Shown here in pieces: positions 6,011 through 14,521 of a stretch of 23,519 nucleotides of DNA. The stretch is from an uncultured Bacteroidales bacterium (GTDB lineage: Bacteria > Bacteroidota > Bacteroidia > Bacteroidales > UBA932), in NCBI GenBank assembly GCA_946617545.1, contig CAMOKK010000004.1, forward strand, positions 1 through 23,519, in the 5' to 3' direction. The notes beneath the pieces are model-generated. The model worked only from the letters and a program-made list of their open reading frames with translations. It made no database searches and was not told the DNA's origin. The position numbers and the translations under genes were made by a program. Every line of letters begins with the position of its first letter. Position 1 is the first letter of the stretch.

Positions 6011-7720
6011 TTAATGTATAAGTGTCGTTGTATAATCAGCTTGGTAGATGATGCGGCGTACGGCTACGTTGTGCCGGTTCTGGTTTTCGTCTGCATCAAA
6101 GAGGAAGTCCGTGTGCAGGCCGCGGCTTCTCTCCTGGCCCAGTTTGTGGGTCCAGTTGTTTCCGTAGCGGGCCACGCGCAGGATGAAATAACGGGCCGTA
6201 TCGTAGCCCTGGAAGGCGAACTGGGAGGGCTCCGTACGGAAGAGCGCACGGTAGGCGCCCACGAAGCGGTCTACCTGCGGGCTGCCATATTCCACGTGAT
6301 AGGACGTGCTGATATGGGCGGAGAGGTCGTGAAGGGCCGATCCGTCAATGGAATCGAAGTTCCGGGTCTTGGAGGGCGCATACATGACCACAGGGTAGCC
6401 CTTTCCCAGCATGATGCCCAGGTTGCGGACCACATCTCCCACGAAAGGCTCGCTTTCGGAGGCCACAATCACGCGGTTCACTCCGCCGCGGACCATCGTA
6501 CGGGCCAGGGAGTCGGGGACCTGGCGGCCTTCGCTTATTCCATAGTTGAGTATCTGGTAATCCAGTCCGCGGTGGGCCAGGGCGCTGCGGATGCTCACGG
6601 AAGCCATGACGGAGCCGGCGTTCTTCTCCGTTACGAAGAGAATCTTGTCTGCCTGGCCCATGTCTTCCAGAACCCACTGTCCCAGGTCTTCATACTGGTT
6701 GTCCGCACCGGCGGGCGCCTGGATGAAGTTGCGGTATACCATGCCCAGGGCACCGGCTTTCTGGTCCAGCGGGGAAATCACCGGAACGCGGCCGTCCAAG
6801 CGCATCAGCACGGCTTCCAGGTCACGATTGGCAATGGGGCCCAGCACAAAGTCCGAGCGGCAGAGAGCCTCGGTGTCCGGCATGCCGGCATACAGGTCAT
6901 ATACGTGGGAGTGAATTTTGATTCCTTCGCTTTCCAGGTCTTTGAGGGCCATCAAGACGCCGGAGTAGAAGTCCATGTTGATTTCGCTGGAACCGTCGGC
7001 CGCCTTCAGGGGCAGCAGCAGGGAGAAGTCCACCTCGTCCCTTGTGCGTTCGGTCAGCAGCAGGCTGTCGGCGTTCTCCTCCTTCAGGACTTCCTCTGCG
7101 GGTTCCTGCAGGGTAACGGTGTCGGCCGGGGCGGGAATGACGGGCACCACCTCCTCCGCCACCGTTTCGGGCTCGACGGGCTGGGCGGGTGCCGGGGACG
7201 CTCCCTTCACGGGAATCTTGAGCACCTGGCGGGTGGCGAGCTTGCGGCTGGTGAGACCGTTGAAATCCAGAATCTCCTGGGCCGATACTCCGTAGCGGCG
7301 GGCGATATCGTCAATGTCTTCGTACCAGCGGACGGTGTGCTCCTTGTATCCCTGTGCCTGCGGAGCCTCCTTTGCGGGGGCTGCTTTCTGCACGGCGGGG
7401 GCCGGCCGCTCAGGCTCCCGGACTGTCGCCGCCTTGGGCTTTTGGGGCTCTACCGGGACAAGCAGGATGCTGCTTTTCTGCAGGCCCGTTTCCTTGAGGC
7501 TGGGATTGGCCTGGTACAGTTCCTCCTCCGTTACGCCATAGGCTTTGGCGATGCCGAAGAGCGTCTGGCGCTCCTGCACCAGATGGGCGTAATACACGAT
7601 ACCGTTCAGTTTCACCTTCTCCGTTGAGATGGCGACAGGGGTGGGGGTATAGTCCTGGGCCGGGGCTGCGGCGGAGCCAAGCAGCAGCAGGGTGGCGGCA
7701 AGGGCGATGTGAATTTTCAT
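6011..7720 (-). CDS. Secreted protein with two LysM domains and a C-terminal periplasmic-binding-protein-like domain
   Basis: A 569-residue exported protein: signal peptide at 1-21 ending around APA|Q; LysM 1 at about 36-90 (YYAHLVQERQTLFGIAKAYG); LysM 2 at about 125-171 (YKEHTVRWYEDIDDIARRYG); a Pro/Ala/Glu/Val-rich linker to about 225; then an alpha/beta domain from about 230 to the end that resembles the type I periplasmic-binding fold (DFSLLLPLKA, FYSGVLMALKDLESEGIK, FVLGPIANRDLEAVL, PVISPLDQKAG). LysM domains bind peptidoglycan, so the protein is likely tethered to the cell wall. A LpoA-like role in controlling peptidoglycan synthesis is possible by analogy with the LpoA C-terminal domain, but is an inference. 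It lies 9 bases after the glycosyltransferase gene. Confidence 0.82.
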   Translation of the reverse strand: MKIHIALAATLLLLGSAAAPAQDYTPTPVAISTEKVKLNGIVYYAHLVQERQTLFGIAKAYGVTEEELYQANPSLKETGLQKSSILLVPVEPQKPKAATVREPERPAPAVQKAAPAKEAPQAQGYKEHTVRWYEDIDDIARRYGVSAQEILDFNGLTSRKLATRQVLKIPVKGASPAPAQPVEPETVAEEVVPVIPAPADTVTLQEPAEEVLKEENADSLLLTERTRDEVDFSLLLPLKAADGSSEINMDFYSGVLMALKDLESEGIKIHSHVYDLYAGMPDTEALCRSDFVLGPIANRDLEAVLMRLDGRVPVISPLDQKAGALGMVYRNFIQAPAGADNQYEDLGQWVLEDMGQADKILFVTEKNAGSVMASVSIRSALAHRGLDYQILNYGISEGRQVPDSLARTMVRGGVNRVIVASESEPFVGDVVRNLGIMLGKGYPVVMYAPSKTRNFDSIDGSALHDLSAHISTSYHVEYGSPQVDRFVGAYRALFRTEPSQFAFQGYDTARYFILRVARYGNNWTHKLGQERSRGLHTDFLFDADENQNRHNVAVRRIIYQADYTTTLIH

Positions 7721-7729
7721 AGTACTTGT

Positions 7730-8845
7730 TTATAACGTGTTGGCAAAGTCTGTGAGTGCCTTGGCAAAAGCATCCCAGCCCAGCCTTTTCTTTTCCTCCA
7801 GGATGGCCTTCCGGCACTTCTCCCGGAGCTGGGGGTCTTCAAAATAACGGAGGATTTCTTTCCGTACGGCCGGGGCCGATACTTCCGCTGACACAATTCC
7901 CGTGCCACGCTCTCCGATGGTGCTCCTGAGGCCTCCCACGTCGGTGACCACCATGGGCACCTCGAAGTGGCAGGCGACGGAGCTGATACCGCTCTGGGTG
8001 GCGCTGCGGTAGGGAAGGACCACCAGGTCGGCCGCAGAGAAATAGCGCTTTACCTCCGAATCCCGGATATAGTCCGGGAATACTTTCACGCGGTCTTTTC
8101 CCGGAAGGGAATCCAGGATGGCCTGATACTTTTCAAAGGAGCCGTAGGGCTCTCCGGCCACCACCAGCTGGTATTCTTCCGGCAAGTCCCGGAAGGCTTC
8201 CAGCAGGATGTCCAGCCCCTTGTATTCCCGGATAAGGCCGAAGAACAGAAGGGTCTTTTTCCCCGGATCCAGGCCCAGGGCCTCGATGGCCTCTTTCCGG
8301 GGCAGTTTCTCCCCGAAGTGGGCGTACAGCGGATGGGGCCTGAGGATGTAGCGGGCATCCGGCCGAAGGGCCAGGAGGTCTTTTTCCACGGCATCGGCCA
8401 TGACGATGAAACCGGAACAGCCCTTCACGAACCAGCGGTTCAGCGGGCGGTCGAACCAGTGGGGCTCGTGCGGAATCACATTGTCCAGCACCACCACGCT
8501 CTTGCAGCCGCAGTGACGGGCCACATAGCCCAGGGAGGGGGCAAACCAGCTCATCCAGTAGCGCATTACCAGCACGTCCGCCTTCCATTCCCGGATGGTG
8601 CGGGCGGCCAAAATCCAGGAAAAGGGATTCACCGTGTCCAGGATGGCCCGGGCCTCTACCGGCCGGGCCTCGTCTTCCGGGGTGACATACTGCGTCTTGC
8701 CGGGGAAGAGGAGGGAAGGGTACTGCCGGGAGAAATTGAGGGCCAGGGTATCATGACATTTTCCCAGTTCCTCCAGCAGGCTGGAGTTGAACTGGGAAAT
8801 GCCTCCCCGAAGGGGATAAAAACTGGACAGGATGGCTATCCTCAC
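7730..8845 (-). CDS. Family GT4-type glycosyltransferase
   Basis: A 371-residue GT-B enzyme. The N-terminal half starts MRIAILSSFYPLRGGISQF, with the glycine-rich acceptor-side loop (G14-G15), and the C-terminal half carries the donor-binding region FFGLIREYKGLDILLEAF (R206, K209) and LVVAGEPYG. The usual GT4 E-x7-E motif is replaced by RSATQSGISSVACHFEVP, which is seen in a subset of the family that I regard as still active. It would transfer a sugar from a nucleotide- or lipid-linked donor, probably to an envelope glycan; substrate cannot be read from the sequence. No signal peptide is present, so it acts at the cytoplasmic side. It is 3 bases downstream of the lipoprotein Skp-like gene. 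Confidence 0.85.
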   Translation of the reverse strand: MRIAILSSFYPLRGGISQFNSSLLEELGKCHDTLALNFSRQYPSLLFPGKTQYVTPEDEARPVEARAILDTVNPFSWILAARTIREWKADVLVMRYWMSWFAPSLGYVARHCGCKSVVVLDNVIPHEPHWFDRPLNRWFVKGCSGFIVMADAVEKDLLALRPDARYILRPHPLYAHFGEKLPRKEAIEALGLDPGKKTLLFFGLIREYKGLDILLEAFRDLPEEYQLVVAGEPYGSFEKYQAILDSLPGKDRVKVFPDYIRDSEVKRYFSAADLVVLPYRSATQSGISSVACHFEVPMVVTDVGGLRSTIGERGTGIVSAEVSAPAVRKEILRYFEDPQLREKCRKAILEEKKRLGWDAFAKALTDFANTL

Positions 8846-8848
8846 CTT

Positions 8849-9457
8849 TTACTTCTTAGTGGTTTCCTTGGTCTTGATATAAGCGGCGTTAAGACCTGCC
8901 AGGAGGTCGTCGGTGATATCCAGGCGGGGGTCTCCGCAAACTACGGGGGTGGAGAGGATGCCGCCGGCGGTGGCCAGGATCATGGCATACTGGTGCTCCT
9001 CGTTATACTGGGTCACGAATTCGGCAATTGCGTTGGCAATCTGGTTCATCATCACCTGCTGCTCTTCGGCCATCTCCTGCTGCTTGCGCACGGCATACTC
9101 CTGGTACTCCTGCTGCTGCTGCTGGAGTTTCTGGTATTGGGCCTGGGCCACGGAGGTGGTAAGGAGGCCTTTGTCCACCTTGTTCTGGAAGTCGGAGGCG
9201 TCTTTCTCAAGTTTCTTGCCGCGACGGTCAATCTCGGCCTGGATGCCGCCGGTCTTGGTCTCGAACACGGAGTTGAGGTCGTTGGCCATGTCGTAGCCCT
9301 GCATCACTTTGTCCATGTTGAAGTAAACGATGCTGCCGGCCACAGCGGTGCTGTCCTGTGCGGGAGCGGCCTCGGCGGCGCCATTGTTGTTCTGCTTGCA
9401 GGATGCGGCGAGAACCACGGCAGCGGCGACGCCCAAAAGAAGAAGTGTCTTTTTCAT
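8849..9457 (-). CDS. OmpH/Skp-family protein predicted to be a lipoprotein
   Basis: A 202-residue protein. I chose ATG at 9455-9457 because it begins the signal peptide MKKTLLLLGVAAAVVLAAS|C with lipidated C20; an upstream in-frame ATG would add 13 residues that spoil the signal and overlap the promoter. After a low-complexity Asn/Ala linker comes the OmpH pattern: GSIVYFNMDKVMQGYD (about 42-57), then two long Gln/Glu/Lys helices (about 60-150) expected to form the tentacle coiled coil, and a closing beta/helix part. A run of five Gln is encoded by five tandem CAG codons (9110-9124). Skp chaperones guard unfolded outer membrane proteins in the periplasm; lipid anchoring is unusual. It heads the operon that also holds bamD. 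Confidence 0.8.
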   Translation of the reverse strand: MKKTLLLLGVAAAVVLAASCKQNNNGAAEAAPAQDSTAVAGSIVYFNMDKVMQGYDMANDLNSVFETKTGGIQAEIDRRGKKLEKDASDFQNKVDKGLLTTSVAQAQYQKLQQQQQEYQEYAVRKQQEMAEEQQVMMNQIANAIAEFVTQYNEEHQYAMILATAGGILSTPVVCGDPRLDITDDLLAGLNAAYIKTKETTKK

Positions 9458-9493
9458 TATTGTTACTGTTTTTACAAATATTCTTGAAGAGCG

Positions 9494-9501
9494 CAAAGTT
9501 A
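9494..9501 (-). promoter_or_regulatory. -7 promoter element for the skp-like lipoprotein / trxB / bamD operon
   Basis: The minus strand reads TAACTTTG, a full TAnnTTTG match, 36 bases before the chosen start codon and directly downstream of the pdxJ stop codon. A weak TTTC sits about 20 bases upstream inside the pdxJ coding end. This is the only clear promoter I see between pdxJ and the end of the nine-gene operon. Confidence 0.6.
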
Positions 9502-9502
9502 A

Positions 9503-10225
9503 CTATTTTTTGCGGATTTCCGAAAGATAGGCCTGAATTGTTTTCTCCAGGCCCAGGTAAAGGGCATCGGAGATGAGGGCGTGGCCAATCGATACCTCGT
9601 CCGTCCACGGAATGGTGCGGATGAAATACGCCAGGTTTTCGAGGGAAAGGTCGTGCCCGGCGTTCAGGCCCAGGCCGCATTCCCTGGCCCGGAGGGCGGT
9701 TTGCAGATAGGGGCCGATGGCTTCGCCAGGGTTCCGGGGATAGTCCTCCGCATAGGCGGCGGTATAAAGCTCCACCCTGTCGGCCCCGCAGGCGGCGGCC
9801 CCTTCGGCCATGCGCGGGTTGGGGTCTATGAAGATGGAGGTGCGGATGCCCTTGGCATGGAAGGTTCGGCACAGGTCCGTGAGGAGGTCTTTGTTCTCCA
9901 GGGTGTCCCAGCCGGCGTTGGAGGTGATGGCATTATGCCCGTCCGGCACCAGCGTAACCTGGTCCGGCACCACTTCCAGCACCAGGTCCACGAAGCTTTG
10001 TACCGTGGGGTTGCCCTCGATGTTGAATTCCGTTGTGAGGAGCGGACGGATTTCGCGGACGTCGGCATAGCGGATATGGCGCTCGTCCGGGCGGGGATGC
10101 ACGGTGATGCCTTCGGCCCCGAAGCCCTCGATATCCAGGGCGGCCTTGGTGACATCCGGCACGTTTCCACCCCGGGCGTTCCGCAGGGTGGCCACCTTAT
10201 TTATATTGACGCTGAGTCGGGTCAT
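9503..10225 (-). CDS. pdxJ: Pyridoxine 5'-phosphate synthase
   Basis: A 240-residue TIM-barrel enzyme that condenses 1-deoxyxylulose 5-phosphate with 3-amino-2-oxopropyl phosphate to form pyridoxine 5'-phosphate in the DXP-dependent vitamin B6 route. Family marks: the N-terminal [17 protein letters not shown] with the phosphate-contacting residues, [13 protein letters not shown] (about 40-52), [16 protein letters not shown], and [13 protein letters not shown] with the C-terminal [18 protein letters not shown]. Length is normal. It is divergent from nadK over 85 bases and carries its own -7 element. It is followed by the promoter of the skp-like operon, so it may be a single-gene unit, though read-through is possible. 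Confidence 0.97.
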   Translation of the reverse strand: MTRLSVNINKVATLRNARGGNVPDVTKAALDIEGFGAEGITVHPRPDERHIRYADVREIRPLLTTEFNIEGNPTVQSFVDLVLEVVPDQVTLVPDGHNAITSNAGWDTLENKDLLTDLCRTFHAKGIRTSIFIDPNPRMAEGAAACGADRVELYTAAYAEDYPRNPGEAIGPYLQTALRARECGLGLNAGHDLSLENLAYFIRTIPWTDEVSIGHALISDALYLGLEKTIQAYLSEIRKK

Positions 10226-10249
10226 CTTTCATTTTGCGCTTATATTCTA

Positions 10250-10257
10250 CAAAAATA
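10250..10257 (-). promoter_or_regulatory. -7 promoter element of pdxJ
   Basis: The minus strand reads TATTTTTG, matching TAnnTTTG, 24 bases before the pdxJ start. It lies back to back with the nadK element at 10280-10287. Confidence 0.55.
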
Positions 10258-10279
10258 AGGAAAATTCTCAGAAATGTGT

Positions 10280-10287
10280 TAATTTTG
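10280..10287 (+). promoter_or_regulatory. -7 promoter element of nadK-uppS
   Basis: TAATTTTG matches TAnnTTTG and ends 23 bases before the nadK ATG. The -33 box is not clear. Confidence 0.55.
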
Positions 10288-10310
10288 GCGTTTGATTTTT
10301 ACAGACTGTC

Positions 10311-11135
10311 ATGAAAATAGGGTATTTCATTCTCAGAGATGAGCTCAGGGCCGATGCCCGTATGCTCTCGCTCCTGAAGGACCTGGAGCAGGCCACCTTT
10401 GAGGTATACGAGATTCGTACGAAAAACGACGTGAGGCCGGAAACGGACCTGGTCCTTTCCATGGGCGGGGACGGTACCTTCCTCTCTGCCGCCCATGTGG
10501 TGGCCGATATCGGCCTTCCCATCCTGGGGGTGAACTTCGGCCGCATCGGCTTCCTTTGCGAGAACCGGCCCGAGGATGTGCGCCGTGCGCTCGTGGAAGG
10601 GGATTTCCGCATCGAGTACCGTACGGTGCTCAATGCCACCCTCAAGGGACCGGAGGCGCGCAAGACCATCGGCATGCTGCCCTATTCCGTGAACGAAGTG
10701 GCGCTGCACCGCTCCGGCTCGGCCGTGTTGGGCATCCACGTGAGCATTGACGGGGAGCCGCTGCCCACCTATTGGGCCGACGGCCTTATCGTGGCCACCT
10801 CTTCCGGTTCCACGGCCTATTCCCTGAGCGTGGGCGGGCCCATCTGCATGCCGGACACCAAGGTGCTGGTGGTGGCGCCTATCGCCCCGCACAACCTGAA
10901 CGTGCGGCCCATCGTGCTGCCGGAGACGGCCAAGGTGGACATTTCCTTCGAGTCCCGGGACGGCCGTGCCACCATGTCCACGGACAACCGGGTGGTGGAA
11001 ATCCAGCCGGATTGGAGCATCCATGTAGAGATGGCACAGTTTTCGCTTAAACGTATCCGGCTCTCCCAGTCCGGCTTCGTGAAGGCCCTTACCTCGCGTC
11101 TGTTCTGGGGAGAAGATATGAGAAACAATGGATAA
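10311..11135 (+). CDS. nadK: NAD kinase
   Basis: A 274-residue ATP-NAD kinase that phosphorylates NAD to NADP in the cytoplasm. The catalytic GGDGT motif is at 52-56 (D54) in VLSMGGDGTFLSAAH; the second conserved motif is SVNEVAL, and the NAD-binding glycine-rich segment is ATSSGSTAYSLSVGGPI. The protein is complete, slightly shorter at the N-terminus than many homologues. Its last 8 bases overlap the start of uppS, so the two are translated from one message. The product NADP would supply, among others, the NADP-type glutamate dehydrogenase encoded downstream, though that link is only contextual. Confidence 0.97.
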   Translation: MKIGYFILRDELRADARMLSLLKDLEQATFEVYEIRTKNDVRPETDLVLSMGGDGTFLSAAHVVADIGLPILGVNFGRIGFLCENRPEDVRRALVEGDFRIEYRTVLNATLKGPEARKTIGMLPYSVNEVALHRSGSAVLGIHVSIDGEPLPTYWADGLIVATSSGSTAYSLSVGGPICMPDTKVLVVAPIAPHNLNVRPIVLPETAKVDISFESRDGRATMSTDNRVVEIQPDWSIHVEMAQFSLKRIRLSQSGFVKALTSRLFWGEDMRNNG

Positions 11136-11832
11136 CAAAACCTTACCCAAACACGTCTCCATCATCATGGACGGGAATGGCCGATGGGCCAAGGCCCGCG
11201 GTCTGGACCGTACCTACGGTCATGCGGAAGGGGTGGAGAGCGTCCGCGCCTGCATGGAATTCGCCGTCGAGAAGGGCATTGAATACTTGTCGGTCTATGC
11301 CTTCTCCGAGGAAAACTGGAACCGTCCCGCCTATGAGGTGAACGCCCTCATGGAACTGATGATGAAAGCCATGATAAAGGAGACGGAGACTTTCCTTAAG
11401 AATCACGTCCGTTTTCTGGTGCTGGGAAACCGCGCCCGTCTGTCAGAGTCCATCAACCGGACCATCGACGACCTGGAGCGGAGTACTTCCCAAGACTACG
11501 GCACCACCCTCATCCTTTTTGTGAGCTACAGTGGCAAGTGGGATATCCTGCAGGCCATGAAAAAGGCGGCTGCAGAGCTCTCCCGGGAAGATTTCCAGAA
11601 AATGGAACTCTCCGATTTCGACCGTTACCTGGTAACGGCCGGCATCCCGGACCCGGATCTTCTGATTCGCACATCCGGAGAAATCCGCATCTCCAATTAT
11701 CTGCTCTGGCAGACGGCCTATACGGAATTCTATTTTACGGACGTTCTGTGGCCGGACTTCCGCAAGGAGGAGTTTGCCAAGGCCCTGGAAGCCTATGCGC
11801 AGCGGGACCGCCGCTATGGAAAAGTGAAATAA
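11128..11832 (+). CDS. uppS: Isoprenyl transferase (undecaprenyl diphosphate synthase)
   Basis: A 234-residue cis-prenyltransferase that extends farnesyl diphosphate with isopentenyl units to make undecaprenyl diphosphate, the lipid carrier for peptidoglycan and other glycans. Family marks: IIMDGNGRWAK with the catalytic D15, TYGHAEGVESVR, YAFSEENWNRP, and the C-terminal LIRTSGEIRISNYLLWQ followed by YTEFYFTDVLWPDF. Length is slightly short but complete. It overlaps nadK by 8 bases and precedes bamA by 34 bases. The carrier lipid links this gene to the envelope genes around it. Confidence 0.97.
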   Translation: MDNKTLPKHVSIIMDGNGRWAKARGLDRTYGHAEGVESVRACMEFAVEKGIEYLSVYAFSEENWNRPAYEVNALMELMMKAMIKETETFLKNHVRFLVLGNRARLSESINRTIDDLERSTSQDYGTTLILFVSYSGKWDILQAMKKAAAELSREDFQKMELSDFDRYLVTAGIPDPDLLIRTSGEIRISNYLLWQTAYTEFYFTDVLWPDFRKEEFAKALEAYAQRDRRYGKVK

Positions 11833-11838
11833 AATGCT

Positions 11839-11846
11839 TACCTTTG
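11839..11846 (+). promoter_or_regulatory. -7 promoter element of bamA
   Basis: TACCTTTG matches TAnnTTTG in the short gap after uppS and ends 20 bases before the bamA ATG. It suggests bamA can be transcribed separately from nadK-uppS. Confidence 0.55.
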
Positions 11847-11866
11847 CAAGATAACGTTTCTTAGGA

Positions 11867-14449
11867 ATGACTGTAAAAAAGATACTTTGCTTTGCGGCTC
11901 TCATGCTGGCGGCCCTGGGGCTCCGTGCCCAGAGCGGCGCGGGAGGCGTGGAAGTAGATTATAACCGCCCCAAGTCATATGTGGTGGGCGGCGTCGGCAT
12001 CGAGGGAAACCAGTATTTCAACGAGCATCAGATCCTGCAGCAGGTGGGCTTGCAGAAGGGACAGACCATCACCGTCCCCGGCGAGGATGTTACCGGCGTA
12101 GTGAAGCGCCTGGTGGCCCAGCGTTATTTCGAAGACGTGGCCGTGGTGGTGGATTCCCTGAATGCATCGGCCGATACGGCCTGGTTCAAGGTGGTGGTGC
12201 GGGAACGTCCCCGCGTATCCCGCTGGACGTATTCCGGCGTCAAGTCCGGTGAGAGAAAGGACCTTCAGGAGCGTCTGAACCTGCGTCCCGGCCGGGAATA
12301 CTCGGAGTATGTGAAGAATACTTCCATAGATATCATCAAGCGTTACTATAAGGAGAAGGGTTACTTGAAGGTGGAGGTGAGTGTGGATGCCGTGCGGGAC
12401 ACCATGATCCGCAGCGCCATGAGGGTGAATTTCAATGTGAACAAGGGCCCCAAGATCCGTATCAAGGACATCAATTTCATCGGCAACAAGCATGTCTCCG
12501 AACGGAAACTGGCCAAGAACATGAAGGAGACCCACGCCAACAAATGGTACAATCTCTTCAAGTCCAAGAAATTCAAGGAGAAGGAGTACGAGAACGACCG
12601 CAAGACGGTGCTGGACGCCTTCAACGAGGCCGGTTACCGGGACGCCCGTCTGGTCAGGGATTCGGTGTACTTTACCAAGGACGGGAAACACCTGGCCATC
12701 GACATGGTCTTTGACGAGGGTGAGAAATACTACTTCCGCAACATTACCTGGACGGGTAACTCCGTCTATCCCACGGAAGCGCTCAACAACATCCTGCAAA
12801 TCAAAAAGGGTGACGTCTACGATATGGTTACCCTGAACAAGCGCCTCAAGGGCGGCGGAAAAGAGAATGAGTACGACGTGTCCAAACTGTACCGTGACAA
12901 CGGCTTCCTCTTTTTCCAGGTAACCCCCGTGGAGGTGAATATCCAGAAAGACTCCGTAGACCTGGAGGTGAGAATCGCCGAAGGCAAGCCCGCCACCATC
13001 AATGACGTAATCATCAACGGCAACGACCTCACCAACGAGCGGGTGGTCCGCCGCCAGGTGATGACGCGTCCGGGCTATCTGTTCAGCCAGTCGGACTTTG
13101 AGCGTTCCATCCGTGAAATCGCTTCCATGGGCCAGTTCGACCCGGAAGCCATCATGAAGGCGGGCGGCTATGCCATCCTCCCGAATCAGCTGAACAATAC
13201 GGTGGACGTCGTCTATAATGTAAAGGAGAAGCCCTCTTCCCAGCTGGAACTCTCCGGCGGTTGGGGCGGCAACACCTTCGTGCTCACGGCCGGCGTAAGT
13301 TTCAACAACTTTTCTACGCGCCGGATGCTGGAAAAAGGGGCCTGGCGGCCTGTTCCGCTGGGAGACGCCCAGAACCTCGCGTTCCGTTTCCAGACCAACG
13401 GCCGATACTACACCAACCTGAGCGCCAGTTTCACGGAGCCCTGGCTCTTCGGCAAGAAACCTACGTCCCTGAGCATCTCCGGCTACTATTCCAAGATGAC
13501 GGACTCCTACCTGGCCATCGGCATCCTCTCCACGGACAAGATGTTCGAGGTGTTCGGTTTCAACGCCGGGCTGGGTACGCGGCTCAAGTGGCCCGACAAC
13601 TACTTCGTGTTGTCCGGCTCGGTCAACTGGCAAACCTATAAGCTCACCAACTGGACCAACAGCTATTTTGCCTTCAACGACGGTGTTTCCCACAACCTGA
13701 GTTTCAATGTAAATCTGTCCCGAAATTCCTCCGACCAGCAGATTTACCCCCGTACGGGTTCGGAGTTTTCGCTGTCCCTGCAGTTCACGCCTCCGTACTC
13801 TCTGTTCCGGCGTTACACCTATAACGATAATGGAGAAAAGGTAAAGGTAAACAGCTGGAAAGACGTGAATTACGACGACTGGACGGCCGCCCAGCGTTAC
13901 AAATGGATAGAATACCACAAGTGGAAGTTCAACGGAACGGTGTACACCAAACTGGTGGGAGACCTGGTGCTCATGACCCGCGCACAGTTCGGCTTCCTGG
14001 GCTACTATAACAGAAACTGGGGTTATTCTCCCTTCGAGAACTTCCAGGTGGGTGGTGACGGTATGTCCGGTTACATGACGTATGGTGCGGAAATCGTTTC
14101 CCTCCGCGGTTATACGGACTATTCCCTTACGCCACGGAAGGTGACGCCCTATAGCCAGAACGGTATCAGCTATGCCGGTAACCTGTATGACAAGTTTACG
14201 GTAGAGCTTCGTTACCCGGTCATCCTGCAGCCGCAGAGCACCATCTATGCCCTCCTGTTCCTGGAAGGCGGTAACTGCTGGAGCGACATCCGCGAATTCA
14301 ATCCCTTCCACATCAAGCGCAGCGCCGGTGTGGGCGTGAGGGTGTTCCTCCCGATGATCGGCCTGCTGGGTGTAGACTGGGGCTACGGATTTGACGATAC
14401 CCAGAACGGAAAGAGCCAGTTCCACTTTGTCCTGGGTCAGCAGTTCTAA
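11867..14449 (+). CDS. bamA: Outer membrane protein assembly factor BamA
   Basis: An 860-residue Omp85 protein, the central insertase of the BAM complex. Layout: signal peptide about 1-22 (ending LRA|Q); a series of POTRA domains from about 35 to 455 (visible starts include VGGVGIEGNQYFNEHQILQQVG, IRIKDINFIGNKHVSERKL, YYFRNITWTGNSVYPTEAL and TINDVIINGNDLTNERVVRR); then a 16-strand barrel to the C-terminus, ending FHFVLGQQF with a terminal Phe. The conserved L6 loop motif is LRGY rather than VRGF, within SLRGYTDYSLTP. Its partner BamD is encoded at 4251-5069 on the other strand. The gene is followed after 72 bases by skp. Confidence 0.96.
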   Translation: MTVKKILCFAALMLAALGLRAQSGAGGVEVDYNRPKSYVVGGVGIEGNQYFNEHQILQQVGLQKGQTITVPGEDVTGVVKRLVAQRYFEDVAVVVDSLNASADTAWFKVVVRERPRVSRWTYSGVKSGERKDLQERLNLRPGREYSEYVKNTSIDIIKRYYKEKGYLKVEVSVDAVRDTMIRSAMRVNFNVNKGPKIRIKDINFIGNKHVSERKLAKNMKETHANKWYNLFKSKKFKEKEYENDRKTVLDAFNEAGYRDARLVRDSVYFTKDGKHLAIDMVFDEGEKYYFRNITWTGNSVYPTEALNNILQIKKGDVYDMVTLNKRLKGGGKENEYDVSKLYRDNGFLFFQVTPVEVNIQKDSVDLEVRIAEGKPATINDVIINGNDLTNERVVRRQVMTRPGYLFSQSDFERSIREIASMGQFDPEAIMKAGGYAILPNQLNNTVDVVYNVKEKPSSQLELSGGWGGNTFVLTAGVSFNNFSTRRMLEKGAWRPVPLGDAQNLAFRFQTNGRYYTNLSASFTEPWLFGKKPTSLSISGYYSKMTDSYLAIGILSTDKMFEVFGFNAGLGTRLKWPDNYFVLSGSVNWQTYKLTNWTNSYFAFNDGVSHNLSFNVNLSRNSSDQQIYPRTGSEFSLSLQFTPPYSLFRRYTYNDNGEKVKVNSWKDVNYDDWTAAQRYKWIEYHKWKFNGTVYTKLVGDLVLMTRAQFGFLGYYNRNWGYSPFENFQVGGDGMSGYMTYGAEIVSLRGYTDYSLTPRKVTPYSQNGISYAGNLYDKFTVELRYPVILQPQSTIYALLFLEGGNCWSDIREFNPFHIKRSAGVGVRVFLPMIGLLGVDWGYGFDDTQNGKSQFHFVLGQQF

Positions 14450-14493
14450 TCAGGTACGGTATTTGTTAGCATAATTCTTTGGTGAATGAAGTT

Positions 14494-14501
14494 TATTTTT
14501 G
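14494..14501 (+). promoter_or_regulatory. -7 promoter element of skp
   Basis: TATTTTTG matches TAnnTTTG and ends 20 bases before the skp ATG, the same distance as at bamA. The surrounding AT-rich gap shows no terminator for bamA. Confidence 0.5.
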
Positions 14502-14521
14502 AAAATTAAATTATTGAAAAT

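Noticed and set aside
4326..7627. Long plus-strand frames (562 and 537 codons) opposite bamD, trxB and the LysM gene.
   Set aside because: They lie wholly opposite well-supported genes, cross their gene boundaries, and show His/Gly/Val-rich low-complexity translations typical of antisense shadows.
9110..9124. Five tandem CTG units, a possible phase-variable repeat.
   Set aside because: It is in frame, codes for Gln in a Gln-rich coiled coil, and a trinucleotide change would not shift the frame.
9458..9496. An upstream in-frame ATG for the Skp-like lipoprotein, adding 13 residues.
   Set aside because: It would overlap the -7 promoter element and place residues ahead of a perfect lipoprotein signal peptide.
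11975..14425. A continuous 816-codon open frame antisense to bamA.
   Set aside because: It is the reverse-frame shadow of a clear BamA gene; GC-rich codon bias leaves few stops in that frame and the translation has no recognisable domain or signal.
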